Below, one piece after another: positions 26,755 to 35,290 of a DNA stretch of 64,000 nucleotides. This DNA is from Pseudoflavonifractor sp. 60 (GTDB lineage: Bacteria > Bacillota > Clostridia > Oscillospirales > Oscillospiraceae), in NCBI RefSeq assembly GCF_009911645.1, contig NZ_QWKI01000001.1, forward strand, positions 78,056-142,055, in the 5' to 3' direction. The translations under genes were made by a program, and so were the position numbers. Numbering within the stretch: position 1 is the stretch's first letter; every line of letters starts with the position of its first letter. The notes beneath the pieces are model-generated. The model was not told where the DNA came from. It made no database searches and saw nothing but the letters and a program-made list of their open reading frames with translations.

Positions 26755-27948
26755 TCAAGCCTCCTGTTCCAGCTGCGCTTTTCGCTCCTTAAACTCTTTC
26801 TGAATCGCCTCCATCAGCTCCGGCTTCTCAATCAGCTCACAACAGGTCCCTGCCAGCACCTTCGCCCCTACGATAATCGCGTTGTGTCCGGTCTCCGCTT
26901 TCCCGTTGTCCAAAAACTGCTGGGAGTGGGAGGCGGCATCTTTGGGAACAAAGCACACCCGAATGCAGGACCCAGGCATCATTTGCATGACGTTTCCCAA
27001 ATCAGTGGAGCCGGTTTTCTCCCTGGGCGCCTCACTGAAGCCGGGGGCATTGATCTCCTTGGCGCACCGAAGCAGCACCTGATTGAGTTGGAGCACAGGA
27101 ATCTTGCTGGCCATCCGGGAACGGACTATAATCTCTGCCTCTGTGTCCGTCATCAGCGCCGCGCCCCGGACAATGTTTTCAAAACGCTTAAAAATTTTCT
27201 CCAGGGTGTATGTATTGTAGGAGCGGAGAATAAAGGAACCCTGTGCCCGGTCAGGCACCACGTTGGCAGGCAGACCATAGGTGTCTGTGACGGTGTAGTG
27301 CATCCTGGTATCCTCCCGCACGTGCTCCCGGAGAAACTCGACCCCCTGGAAGGTGAGCAGCAGGGCGTCCAGCGCACTGCGCCCCAGGTCCGGATTGATG
27401 GCCGCATGGGCGCTGGTCCCTTTGAAGTGGACGTCCACATGGTAGTTGGCCATGGATTTCACATCGCAGGTGGTGGTGGGACTGCCGTGCATCATCAGCG
27501 CCACGTCAATATCCTGGAAGCAGCCATCCTGAATCATGGTGATTTTTCCGGAGAGATTTTCCTCCGCCGGGGTCCCGTAGACCACCAATTTGAAGGGCGC
27601 CCGGAGGCCTGCCTCTTTCACCGCGTTAGCGGCAGCAATGATACAGGGCCCCTGAAGATGGTGGCCGCAGGCGTGTCCAATACCGGGGAGGGCGTCGTAC
27701 TCGCACAGCAGACCGATGGAGGGACCGCCTGTCCCCTGCTCATAGACCGCCCGGAAGGCGGTAGGCAGGCTGCCCAGACCACGTTCCACTGCAAAGCCGT
27801 ACTCCTCCAGCCAATCCTCCAGCAGTGCGCTGGCGTACACCTCCTTTGTCCCCACCTCAGGGTGGTCGAAAATGTCATCTCCCATCCGCCAGAGCTCCTG
27901 CTTCATAGCGTCAATTGTCTCATACATGGTCTGCTTGTCCCCATCCAT
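26755..27948 (-). CDS. M20 family metallo-amidohydrolase
   Basis: The 397-residue protein is an M20/M40-type enzyme related to AbgB and amidohydrolases. Metal ligands and catalytic residues are visible in GHACGHHLQG (about 93-102), PAEEN (129-133) and MMHG (151-154), and a lid domain lies around 185-295. It should cleave an acyl or peptide bond of imported substrates in the cytosol. It is the first gene of the dipeptide operon, about 70 bases after the predicted transcription start, and its end supplies the ribosome site of the permease gene. Confidence 0.85.
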   Translation of the reverse strand: MDGDKQTMYETIDAMKQELWRMGDDIFDHPEVGTKEVYASALLEDWLEEYGFAVERGLGSLPTAFRAVYEQGTGGPSIGLLCEYDALPGIGHACGHHLQGPCIIAAANAVKEAGLRAPFKLVVYGTPAEENLSGKITMIQDGCFQDIDVALMMHGSPTTTCDVKSMANYHVDVHFKGTSAHAAINPDLGRSALDALLLTFQGVEFLREHVREDTRMHYTVTDTYGLPANVVPDRAQGSFILRSYNTYTLEKIFKRFENIVRGAALMTDTEAEIIVRSRMASKIPVLQLNQVLLRCAKEINAPGFSEAPREKTGSTDLGNVMQMMPGSCIRVCFVPKDAASHSQQFLDNGKAETGHNAIIVGAKVLAGTCCELIEKPELMEAIQKEFKERKAQLEQEA

Positions 27949-28023
27949 GGCAACTGTTTCTCCTCTCTGTATTTGTCACAGGGATATTTGTCTGTGACTT
28001 GTTTTACCGTACTGCTGTATAAA

Positions 28024-28052
28024 ATTTTACTCCAGAATCGGAGCTTTTCCAA
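28024..28052 (-). promoter_or_regulatory. Promoter of the dipeptide operon
   Basis: Minus strand TTGGAA (28047-28052), 17 bases, TAAAAT (28024-28029). The start would lie near 28017. Confidence 0.6.
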
Positions 28053-28063
28053 CTATTTATAAC

Positions 28064-28078
28064 TTATACCAGGTATAA
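28064..28078. promoter_or_regulatory. Candidate LysR-type operator
   Basis: A perfect TTATACC-A-GGTATAA palindrome that contains the T-N11-A core of LysR sites. Its centre is about 54 bases upstream of the predicted start of the dipeptide operon, where LysR activators usually bind. The LysR gene is the next gene upstream. Confidence 0.55.
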
Positions 28079-28424
28079 ATTGAATTTGTTATATCCTCTT
28101 TTTTCATAATCGCCCCAAACATTCTCCAAAACCCGTGAATTTCGCCGGAGGAGTATCTTTTCTTCCACATCTATAAAGAGTCCTATTTTCGTCAAAATTA
28201 TCTATTAGCCCTTTGTTCTCAGCTTTTTTCGAGTCGAACCGCACAGAAAGTACTGCTGTTGTTGATTCAGACCCGCTATATATAAGAAATACTTATGAAG
28301 TCCATTAGATTTATATATGAATTTTCTGCTCTAAAATCCTTCATATTTGTGTTCCAGCCAAAAAATCAGAGCGGGACCTGTCCGCTCTCCCATGCGAACA
28401 GGCCCCACTCCAATTGATATTGTC

Positions 28425-29360
28425 TTACAGCATTCGTTTCTCAAAAATCTCCTTCACCACATCCCGAACGATTCCCACCACACAGGATATCTGCCGGCTG
28501 TCCGCCATGTCCTCGTGGTAGATTGCGTAGAGCGGCCGCTCCTCGATTGGCATACCCACCGCAAAAAATTCGGGCTGTTTCAGATACTGGAACTGCACGG
28601 CAAAGCTCTCCCGAGTAAATCCAATCCCGAAGCCCTCTGCCGCCAACTGGGTCGCTGTATCAATATGCCCTATTTCTACCACTTTCTTGGGCACAATTCC
28701 CGCTTTTTTCAGAATGTGATCGCAGTCTATCCGCAGACTCTGGCCAACCTTGGGCAGGACGACCGTCCGCTCCTCCAGACACTTCATGTCCATCCAGCGG
28801 TAAGGACAGTCCGGCAGATAGGTCCCCTTCTCTACCAGCGCGTCCCGCTTACTCATCACCAGCAACACCTTTTCGTTAATCAGGGTGTCCCGCACCGCGT
28901 CTCGAATCCCAAGGTACTCATTGTGAATCAGCAGGTCCAGCTTCCGGCGCTGAAACAGATTTTTCAGCTCCTCATCAATGCCCACCTCGAACTCCAAATC
29001 AACCTTTGGGTACGCCTCCTGAAACTGGCGGGTGATCTCCACCACCAGGTAGGGAGCCCGACGGCGCTGCAATCCAATGCGCAGCCGGCCCTGAACCCCT
29101 TGAAGGATGTCCTCCACCTCCTGGAGGTACTCCTTTTTCATGGCGAGCATCCGTCTCGCTTTTTCCACATAGAGCTCTCCTGCGTAGGTGAGCTGTAAAT
29201 TTTTCCCCTTCCGGTCAAATAACTCGACACCTAAAGACCGCTCCACGCCGCTGATGTAGGAGCTCAGCGCAGGCTGTGTGATAAAAAGCTGTTTTGCTGC
29301 CTTGGTAATCGAGCCAAACTGCGCCAAGGTGCAAATATATTCCTGTTCTTTCAAATTCAA
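28425..29360 (-). CDS. LysR-family transcriptional regulator
   Basis: The 311-residue protein has the winged HTH at residues 1-60 (SITKAAKQLFITQPALSSYISGVERSLG) and a C-terminal effector-binding domain of the periplasmic-binding fold (about 90-300). LysR regulators usually activate an adjacent operon when bound to a small ligand. Here the dipeptide operon lies directly downstream on the same strand with a LysR-type palindrome at its promoter, so it is the probable target, with a peptide or amino acid as the likely ligand. Confidence 0.88.
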   Translation of the reverse strand: MNLKEQEYICTLAQFGSITKAAKQLFITQPALSSYISGVERSLGVELFDRKGKNLQLTYAGELYVEKARRMLAMKKEYLQEVEDILQGVQGRLRIGLQRRRAPYLVVEITRQFQEAYPKVDLEFEVGIDEELKNLFQRRKLDLLIHNEYLGIRDAVRDTLINEKVLLVMSKRDALVEKGTYLPDCPYRWMDMKCLEERTVVLPKVGQSLRIDCDHILKKAGIVPKKVVEIGHIDTATQLAAEGFGIGFTRESFAVQFQYLKQPEFFAVGMPIEERPLYAIYHEDMADSRQISCVVGIVRDVVKEIFEKRML

Positions 29361-29566
29361 GCTCTCTCCCCCTTTTTCCCGAAACTCACAAGAAGCAAAC
29401 GCTGCTTCGGGATCTTAATAGCTTGTGGACGGGATTGGACCCACAACTGCATACGGTTCTCAGGAAAACGACTTGATAAACCCCTGCTGAGCGCATTCTA
29501 ATTTCGCGCTGTGGGCCATCATTGGGGGACGCCCTTCACTTACAGCCTCTTTGTGGGAAAGCCCTT

Positions 29567-29586
29567 ATAATTCACATGTGAATTAT
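29567..29586. promoter_or_regulatory. 20-bp perfect palindrome at the LysR gene promoter
   Basis: ATAATTCACATGTGAATTAT is perfectly self-complementary and runs from the -10 box into the expected start of the minus-strand promoter. A dimeric regulator bound here would block transcription; LysR autoregulation or another repressor are possible. Confidence 0.5.
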
Positions 29587-29613
29587 TATACAGACCGTCT
29601 CCTGGGATTGCAA
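29585..29613 (-). promoter_or_regulatory. Probable LysR gene promoter
   Basis: Minus strand TTGCAA (29608-29613), 17 bases, TATAAT (29585-29590). Confidence 0.6.
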
Positions 29614-29670
29614 GCACTATTTTCGAATTGCATCTTAGCACAAGCCACTGATAAATCAATCAATTTTCTC

Positions 29671-30255
29671 CTAATTCCAGGAAATCTGATCTGTGATATC
29701 CGCACCGCTTCGGTTGAACAATGTAAATGTCTCCCAGTCTATGTAGGTATTCTCGCCCAAGGATGTCAACTCCGTATAGACCAGAAAATGATCTCCCTCC
29801 GGAACCGCCAGGGTATATTCCTGGCCGCCTACCTCCACCTTCAGGCTGCTAATTCCAAAATAAGTATTCCGCCCGCCTATTACAAAATAGTCCTGTTGGT
29901 CAGATGACACCACTGTATCCCGGAAATTGCCGTCTCCCCAGCCCACATGGTCGATCTTATATCGCTCATTGGGCCCCTGCTCCAAAAAAATCATGCCCAA
30001 ACTGGGTTCTCCTGCCTGTAACAGCTCCATCAGCACATATCTTTCCTTCCCCAGGCTGACCGAGTCATAGATCCTGATCTCCTCCGCTGTGGGGCTGGCT
30101 GTTTTGTGCTGCAAAAACCGCGCCGTCTGCTCTGCCAGGTTGCTGTTGTCCGGCTGGACTGTGTAATTGGTCTGAATGCTAATGAAACCCACGCACAAAA
30201 TCACACCAGCCAGAGCCGCACACAATATGACAGCCCTCACTACGCTTTTTTTCAT
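29671..30255 (-). CDS. Membrane-anchored or exported protein of unknown function
   Basis: The 194-residue protein starts MKKSVVRAVILCAALAGVI, an uncleaved anchor or signal peptide (about 7-28), followed by a mainly beta domain of about 160 residues outside the membrane. No Cys lipobox is evident. I do not recognise the family. AGGAGGG lies 6 bases before the ATG at 30255 and a promoter sits upstream at 30292-30320, so it is its own unit, divergent from trpS. Confidence 0.6.
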   Translation of the reverse strand: MKKSVVRAVILCAALAGVILCVGFISIQTNYTVQPDNSNLAEQTARFLQHKTASPTAEEIRIYDSVSLGKERYVLMELLQAGEPSLGMIFLEQGPNERYKIDHVGWGDGNFRDTVVSSDQQDYFVIGGRNTYFGISSLKVEVGGQEYTLAVPEGDHFLVYTELTSLGENTYIDWETFTLFNRSGADITDQISWN

Positions 30256-30291
30256 GTTCTTCCCTCCTAAATCCATCTAATTCTATATTAT

Positions 30292-30320
30292 ATTGTATCA
30301 CACATTCTTTTGTGTTACAA
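30292..30320 (-). promoter_or_regulatory. Promoter of the 194-aa gene
   Basis: Minus strand TTGTAA (30315-30320), 17 bases, TACAAT (30292-30297). Confidence 0.55.
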
Positions 30321-30332
30321 GCGCAATTTTTG

Positions 30333-30361
30333 TTGCCTTTCTCTTCTTTTGGTGGTACAAT
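30333..30361 (+). promoter_or_regulatory. trpS promoter
   Basis: TTGCCT (30333-30338), 17 bases, TACAAT (30356-30361) with TGG before it. I see no T-box in the roughly 50-base leader. Confidence 0.6.
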
Positions 30362-30417
30362 GTAGTGATATTATATCGGCGTTGAAAGCAACGCCTGAAA
30401 CAAAGGAGCAAACGCAC

Positions 30418-31416
30418 ATGGATGAAAAGAAGGTAATGCTCTCCGGCATTCAGCCCAGCGGCGACCTGCACCTGGGCAACTACCTGGGCGCCATCAAAAA
30501 CTGGGCGGCCCGAGCCGAGGAGTTTGACTGCTACTACTTCATGGCGGACATGCACACCATCACCGTCCGCCAGACCCCCGCTGATCTGCGCCGCCGCACC
30601 CTGGAGCAGCTGGCCCAGTACATCGCCTGCGGCTTGGACCCGGAGAAAAACACCCTGTTTATCCAATCCCACGTCCCTCAGCACGCCGAGCTGGGCTGGG
30701 TTCTCAACTGCTATACCATGTTCGGTGAGCTGTCCCGCATGACCCAGTTTAAGGACAAGTCCGCCAAGCACAAGGACAATATAAACGGCGGTCTGTTTAC
30801 CTACCCTGCCCTGATGGCGGCAGATATCCTTCTCTATCAACCAGACTTTGTTCCCGTGGGCGAGGACCAGAAGCAGCACGTGGAGTTGACACGGAACATT
30901 GTTCAGCGGTTCAACGGCATCTATGACGACGTATTCAAAATGCCGGAGCCCTACATTCCCAAGGCGGGGGCCCGGGTTATGGGACTGACTGCGCCTGACA
31001 GCAAAATGTCCAAATCCATTCCCGAGGGCTGTGTCTTCCTGATGGAGAAGCCGGAGGACATTCAGCGCAAGTTTAAACGGGCCATCACCGACAGCGACAC
31101 CGAACATCCAGTCCGCTACGACCCGGCCAACAAGCCAGGCGTAGCCAATCTGATGAACATCTACTCTGCTATCACTGGAAAGAGCTTCCAGGAGATTGAG
31201 ACGGAGTTTGCCGGTCAGGGCTACGGCAAGTTTAAGCCCGCTGTGGGCGAGGCGGTTATTGAAACCCTGCGGCCCATCCGCGAGGAGGCCTCCCGCATTC
31301 TGGCGGACAAGGCCTATCTGGAAAGTGTGTACAAGGCCGGCGCGGAGAAGGCCTCCTACGTGGCCAACAAGACCCTGCGCAAAGTATATAAAAAAGTGGG
31401 TTTCGTCCCCCGGTAA
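30418..31416 (+). CDS. trpS: Tryptophanyl-tRNA synthetase
   Basis: It charges tRNA-Trp. The 332 residues have the class Ic signatures: PSGDLHLGN near residue 12 (HIGH-type) and SKMSKS near 196, plus the DNINGGLFTYPALMAADILLY region shared by this family. AAAGGAG lies 10 bases before the ATG; upstream in-frame codons overlap the promoter. The TagO/WecA-type gene follows after 30 bases without a terminator, so co-transcription is likely. Confidence 0.95.
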   Translation: MDEKKVMLSGIQPSGDLHLGNYLGAIKNWAARAEEFDCYYFMADMHTITVRQTPADLRRRTLEQLAQYIACGLDPEKNTLFIQSHVPQHAELGWVLNCYTMFGELSRMTQFKDKSAKHKDNINGGLFTYPALMAADILLYQPDFVPVGEDQKQHVELTRNIVQRFNGIYDDVFKMPEPYIPKAGARVMGLTAPDSKMSKSIPEGCVFLMEKPEDIQRKFKRAITDSDTEHPVRYDPANKPGVANLMNIYSAITGKSFQEIETEFAGQGYGKFKPAVGEAVIETLRPIREEASRILADKAYLESVYKAGAEKASYVANKTLRKVYKKVGFVPR

Positions 31417-31446
31417 TCCTCCAGAGACAAAAAGGGGTTTAAAACT

Positions 31447-32601
31447 ATGCCGATCCAACTTCCTTCTGTAGGGCTGGCGCTGGCCGCCCTGCTCACCGCC
31501 GCCCTGGTGGCCGTCATCTCCACCCCGGTGGTCCGCTCTCTGGCCTTCCGTGTGGGCGCAGTGGACGTCCCCCGGGATACCCGCCGGATGCACGACCACC
31601 CAATCCCCCGCATGGGCGGACTGGCCATCTTCTTTGGCTTTATCCTCAGTGTGCTGATCTTCCTCCCCCTTACCTCCGAGCTGCGGGGAATGCTGCTGGG
31701 CGGCGTGATTATTGTCATCCTGGGAATCTTTGACGACATTTTCGCCCTGCCCGCCCTGCCTAAGCTTCTGGTTCAGATTGGGGCGGCCCTCATCGCTGTA
31801 CTGGAGGGCAACCGCATCGAGTTTTTATCCAACCCCAACATTTTCAGCAGCAGCCCTTACTGGGAGCTGGGCTGGCTGTCCGTCCCCATTACGGTGCTGT
31901 GGATTGTGGCTATCACCAATTCGGTGAACCTGATTGACGGCCTGGACGGTCTGGCCTGCGGCGTGTCCACCATCAGCTCTATGACGCTGCTGGTCATTGC
32001 CCTGATTGTGGCGGAGCCCGATGTAGCAATCCTGATGGCCGCCCTCTCGGGGGCCTGTATCGGATTTTTGCCTTACAATCTGAATCCAGCCAAGATTTTT
32101 ATGGGCGATACTGGCTCTACCTTCCTGGGCTTTATCTTGGCCGCAGTGTCCATCCAGGGCTTGTTCAAGTTCTATGCCATTATCTCCTTCGCCGTCCCCT
32201 TCCTGATGCTGGGCCTGCCCATCTTCGACACCTGCTTTGCCATTCTGCGCCGAGTGTCCCATGGTCAGTCCCCCATGCAGCCCGACCGGGGACACATCCA
32301 TCACCGGCTCATTGACATGGGCTTTACCCAGAAGCAGGCGGTGGCGGTACTCTATATTATCAGTGCCATTCTGGGCCTGTCCGCCGTGGTGCTGACCACC
32401 ATCGGCGTGGTGCGGGCCATGCTTTTCATGCTGGCCCTGTTTGTGGCCGGCGCGGTGGCGGGCAAGCTGTATTTGGACCACAATAATGGGGACGGCAGCC
32501 CTCCCCCATCCATCGGCGGCAGCCGGGTGGCCAAGCCCCGGCACACACAGCCCACCAATTCCGAAAACTTTTTTGGCGAGGAGGACCAGTCCGACAAATG
32601 A
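31447..32601 (+). CDS. Undecaprenyl-phosphate GlcNAc-1-phosphate transferase (TagO/WecA family)
   Basis: This polytopic membrane enzyme, 384 residues with about 10-11 helices, attaches GlcNAc-1-phosphate to undecaprenyl phosphate, starting wall teichoic acid or other glycans. Diagnostic cytoplasmic motifs: RRMHDHPIPRMGG, GIFDD (Mg-binding), NSVNLIDGLDGLA and DRGHIHHRL (the HIHH motif that separates WecA/TagO from MraY). The C-terminal 40 residues are polar and Pro/Ser rich. It overlaps the next gene by 4 bases, and that gene makes UDP-ManNAc, the second sugar of the teichoic acid linkage unit. Confidence 0.9.
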   Translation: MPIQLPSVGLALAALLTAALVAVISTPVVRSLAFRVGAVDVPRDTRRMHDHPIPRMGGLAIFFGFILSVLIFLPLTSELRGMLLGGVIIVILGIFDDIFALPALPKLLVQIGAALIAVLEGNRIEFLSNPNIFSSSPYWELGWLSVPITVLWIVAITNSVNLIDGLDGLACGVSTISSMTLLVIALIVAEPDVAILMAALSGACIGFLPYNLNPAKIFMGDTGSTFLGFILAAVSIQGLFKFYAIISFAVPFLMLGLPIFDTCFAILRRVSHGQSPMQPDRGHIHHRLIDMGFTQKQAVAVLYIISAILGLSAVVLTTIGVVRAMLFMLALFVAGAVAGKLYLDHNNGDGSPPPSIGGSRVAKPRHTQPTNSENFFGEEDQSDK

Positions 32602-33746
32602 GTAAAATTAGGGTTATGACTGTATTTGGAACCCGCCCGGAGGCCATCAAAATGGCGCCTCTGGCGCTGGAGTTGGCAAACCGCCCCCAGTTCCAGGCTC
32701 TGTGCTGTGTTACTGCCCAGCACCGGGAGATGCTGGACTCGGTGCTGAACATCTTCTCTCTGACTCCCGACTACGACCTGAACATTATGGAGCCCCGGCA
32801 AACCCTGTCCACCATTACCTCCAAGTGCCTCACCGGCATGGACAGGGTACTGGAGGAGGCCAAGCCCGACCTGGTACTGGTCCACGGGGACACCTCCACC
32901 ACCTTCGCCGGAGCCCTGGCCGCCTTCTACCACAAGATCCCTGTGGGGCATGTGGAGGCCGGCCTGCGCACCTATGACAAGTGGTCCCCCTACCCTGAGG
33001 AGATCAACCGAAAGCTGGTGGGGGCTATTGCCGACCTCCATTTCTGCCCCACTGCCAGCAACCGGGACAACCTGGCCCGAGAGGCCATCACTCAGAACGT
33101 ATTTGTGACAGGCAATACTGTTATTGACGCCCTCCACACAACGGTAATCAAGGACTCCACCTTTCTTGAACCCGTTCTCAACGAGCTGGATTATGGAAGT
33201 CGAAAGGTGATCCTGGTCACTTGTCACCGGCGGGAGAACTATGGCCAGCCCATGACAAATATTATGACCGCACTGCGCCGTGTTGCAGACGCATTCCCGG
33301 AAACGGAGCTGGTCTATCCCGTCCATCTGTCCCCGGTGGTGCAGGAGGCGGCCCACAAGTATCTGGACGGCCACCCCCGCATCCATCTCATCGCCCCTCT
33401 GGACGTGCGGGAGATGCACAATCTGATGGCCCGGTGCTGCCTGGTAATGACCGACTCGGGCGGTCTTCAGGAGGAAGCCCCCGCCCTGGACAAGCCGGTG
33501 CTTGTCCTGCGGAAGGAGACGGAACGCCCCGAGGCGGTTCAGGCCGGCACGGTGCGTCTGGCGGGGATCGAGGAGGAGACCATCTTCCAAATGGCCTCCC
33601 AGCTGCTGTCCGACCGGTCTGAATATGAAAAAATGGCTCACGCCGCCAACCCCTACGGGGACGGTCAGGCCTGCCGCCGCATCACCGACGCCATTGCCTG
33701 GCACTTTGGGGTGCGCACCGCTCCACCGGATGAGTTTCAGGGCTAA
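32598..33746 (+). CDS. UDP-N-acetylglucosamine 2-epimerase (non-hydrolysing)
   Basis: It interconverts UDP-GlcNAc and UDP-ManNAc in the cytosol. The 382 residues show the MnaA/WecB hallmarks: FGTRPEAIKMAPL at the N-terminus, VHGDTSTTFAGALAAFY and VEAGLRTYDKWSPYPEEINR in the first domain, and TDSGGLQEEAP in the second. The start overlaps the transferase stop (ATGA). Together the pair points to a teichoic acid or surface glycan linkage unit, though no further glycan genes are nearby. Confidence 0.93.
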   Translation: MSKIRVMTVFGTRPEAIKMAPLALELANRPQFQALCCVTAQHREMLDSVLNIFSLTPDYDLNIMEPRQTLSTITSKCLTGMDRVLEEAKPDLVLVHGDTSTTFAGALAAFYHKIPVGHVEAGLRTYDKWSPYPEEINRKLVGAIADLHFCPTASNRDNLAREAITQNVFVTGNTVIDALHTTVIKDSTFLEPVLNELDYGSRKVILVTCHRRENYGQPMTNIMTALRRVADAFPETELVYPVHLSPVVQEAAHKYLDGHPRIHLIAPLDVREMHNLMARCCLVMTDSGGLQEEAPALDKPVLVLRKETERPEAVQAGTVRLAGIEEETIFQMASQLLSDRSEYEKMAHAANPYGDGQACRRITDAIAWHFGVRTAPPDEFQG

Positions 33747-33773
33747 GCACAGAACAGGTAAGGGGGAACATCT

Positions 33774-34535
33774 TTGGAACAAAAGAACCGGCTGCTGATT
33801 GCCGCTGCCATTGTGATCCTCATTGCAGGGGCCATGCTCACCAGCTTTGGCCGCAGTTTGTTTGTACGCAACACCCCTCAGGTAGTGCTCCCCTCCTCCA
33901 GCTCCAGTCCGGCCAAGCCCTCCGACTCCAGCGGCCCGGAGCAGACTTACCAGCGGGTTGAAGTAGCCCCTCAGACTGTCACTGGCGTGGTGGCAACCCT
34001 GTCCCGCCCCACCAGCTACTATCGGGAGCTGATGGTGGAGACCTTCTGGGAGGGGGGCTCCTCCTCCTCCCAGGTCCAGGTCTGGGCAGACGGCGGCTGG
34101 TCCCACAGCCGTCAGGCTCTCCCATCCGGCGTGGTCCGCCACGACCTCACCGACGGCGGAGAGCTGTACTACTGGTATGAGGGGTCCCAGCAGTATGAGC
34201 GCGCTCCCGCAGACGAAAAATCCTCCGACCTGGCCCAGCACATCCCCACCTACGAGACAGTTCTGGAACTGGATCCCGACGAGATCCTCGCCGCCGGCTA
34301 CGAAAACCGTGGGGACCTGCCCTGCGTACTGATCGAGGTTCAGCGCAGTCACTCCCAACAGCTCCAGCGCTTCTGGGTCAGCGTGGACAACGGCCTGCTG
34401 GTCTCCGCCGAGACAGAGGTGAATGGCAGCCTGATCTACCGCATGACTGCCTACTCCCCCATCCAGACCCCCTGTCCCAGCGACGGCTCCTTTGCCCTGC
34501 CCGACGGTGAGCGGCTGCACACCGTGGGGGACTAG
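33774..34535 (+). CDS. Exported or anchored protein of unknown function (253 aa)
   Basis: A TTG start with AAGGGGG 8 bases upstream gives a hydrophobic helix at about 6-25, then a Ser/Pro-rich linker and a beta-rich domain of about 190 residues. It is predicted to lie outside the membrane, tethered by the N-terminus. It follows the epimerase gene by 27 bases on the same strand and is probably co-transcribed. No family recognised. Confidence 0.6.
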   Translation: MEQKNRLLIAAAIVILIAGAMLTSFGRSLFVRNTPQVVLPSSSSSPAKPSDSSGPEQTYQRVEVAPQTVTGVVATLSRPTSYYRELMVETFWEGGSSSSQVQVWADGGWSHSRQALPSGVVRHDLTDGGELYYWYEGSQQYERAPADEKSSDLAQHIPTYETVLELDPDEILAAGYENRGDLPCVLIEVQRSHSQQLQRFWVSVDNGLLVSAETEVNGSLIYRMTAYSPIQTPCPSDGSFALPDGERLHTVGD

Positions 34536-34541
34536 CCTCTG

Positions 34542-34859
34542 CTACTCCTCCCCCAGCCCCATAAGGAGGGTCAGCCCCAGGGCAATGGCCAAGTCGATAT
34601 CCTCCCCCTCTACCAGCAGATACAGCATAATCAGCAGCAGCAGGATATCTCCGCTGTCCAGATGAAGATTTTTCAGCGCCCCGGACAGGCCCCCCTCCTC
34701 CTTGCCGCCCAACAGACTGGCCAATCCATCCTTTCCTGTGAGGAAATCCGGCAGACGCAGGGGCTGTCCCCGCTGGGGTGCTCTGGGCGGCGGACTGGGG
34801 GTGGGCGGTCTCTCCACCGGAGTGTAGGACACATCTTCCGGTATGTAACGGTTATACAC
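34542..34859 (-). CDS. Small Pro-rich protein with hydrophobic C-terminus
   Basis: The GTG at 34859 is chosen because AGAGGAGGGGG lies just upstream and it then overlaps the preceding gene by 8 bases. The 105-residue product has a Pro/Arg-rich first half and a strongly hydrophobic, acid-containing end (DILLLLIMLYLLVEGEDID, about 71-89). It is third and last in a minus-strand set of three small genes. Function unknown; a sporulation link is possible given a weak mother-cell-type promoter upstream of the set. Confidence 0.55.
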   Translation of the reverse strand: MYNRYIPEDVSYTPVERPPTPSPPPRAPQRGQPLRLPDFLTGKDGLASLLGGKEEGGLSGALKNLHLDSGDILLLLIMLYLLVEGEDIDLAIALGLTLLMGLGEE

Positions 34860-35250
34860 GCTCCCCCTCCTCTCCCCCCATGGCACTCATGGCGGCCCGG
34901 AGCAGCTTGACCATCCGGGTCATCTGAAGGGCCCGGTCCAGGCGGGCGCGCCGCGTCTCTCGCAGAAAGGGCTTGAGCGCATTGAGCAGGGCGGCACTGC
35001 GGTCCTCGGTACCCTGTACCTGGCGCAGAACATCCATCCCCACCTGGAGCATCTTGGGGTCAATCTGCCCCATGAGCGCGGACAAGTCGGTGGCGGGCGG
35101 TTCGGACGGTTCCGGCTGCGGGCCATCCAGTCCCTCCAGCGCGGATGCCGCCGGCTGGTCCCCGGACAGCGAGCGGGCCAAAGCCATAATCTGACTCATA
35201 GCCTCCTGATTGCCCAGTATGGAATTCAGCTTGTCTTCAAACTCCGCCAC
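34852..35250 (-). CDS. Small helical protein of unknown function (132 aa)
   Basis: Predicted mostly helical and cytosolic. The N-terminal half is acidic with a Pro-rich linker; the C-terminal half is basic with LRETRRARLDRALQMTRMVK. It shares with the following two genes a pattern of short residue blocks but no known domain. It starts 41 bases after the 90-aa gene, and its end overlaps the next gene. Confidence 0.55.
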   Translation of the reverse strand: MAEFEDKLNSILGNQEAMSQIMALARSLSGDQPAASALEGLDGPQPEPSEPPATDLSALMGQIDPKMLQVGMDVLRQVQGTEDRSAALLNALKPFLRETRRARLDRALQMTRMVKLLRAAMSAMGGEEGERV

Positions 35251-35290
35251 GGGTCTCCCCCCTGTCCCTTGCCGCCCTTCGGAATGTGTG

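Larger units (their letters stand above)
27949..28424. other. A+T-rich regulatory region between LysR gene and dipeptide operon
   Basis: The 476 bases hold no gene. They contain the operon promoter (28024-28052), a 15-bp palindrome just upstream of it (28064-28078) and, in the untranslated leader, a 7-bp inverted repeat with a 10-base loop (27975-27981 with 27992-27998). The stretch 28080-28330 is A+T rich and featureless apart from possibly ending the LysR transcript. Confidence 0.5.
29361..29670. other. Long leader of the LysR gene with tRNA-like scrap
   Basis: No gene is seen. If the LysR transcript starts near 29578 the leader is about 215 bases. On the minus strand 29436-29470 reads like the T-arm end of a tRNA (GGGTCCAATCCC), but cloverleaf stems do not close, so I do not call a tRNA. 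Confidence 0.35.

Noticed and set aside
29421..29490. tRNA-like sequence on the minus strand (T-arm-like GGGTCCAATCCC)
   Set aside because: The T stem, anticodon stem and acceptor stem do not pair properly, and no CCA-adjacent acceptor end is found; coincidence or a decayed fragment.
30298..30417. T-box upstream of trpS
   Set aside because: The leader is only about 50 bases and lacks the T-box sequence and antiterminator.
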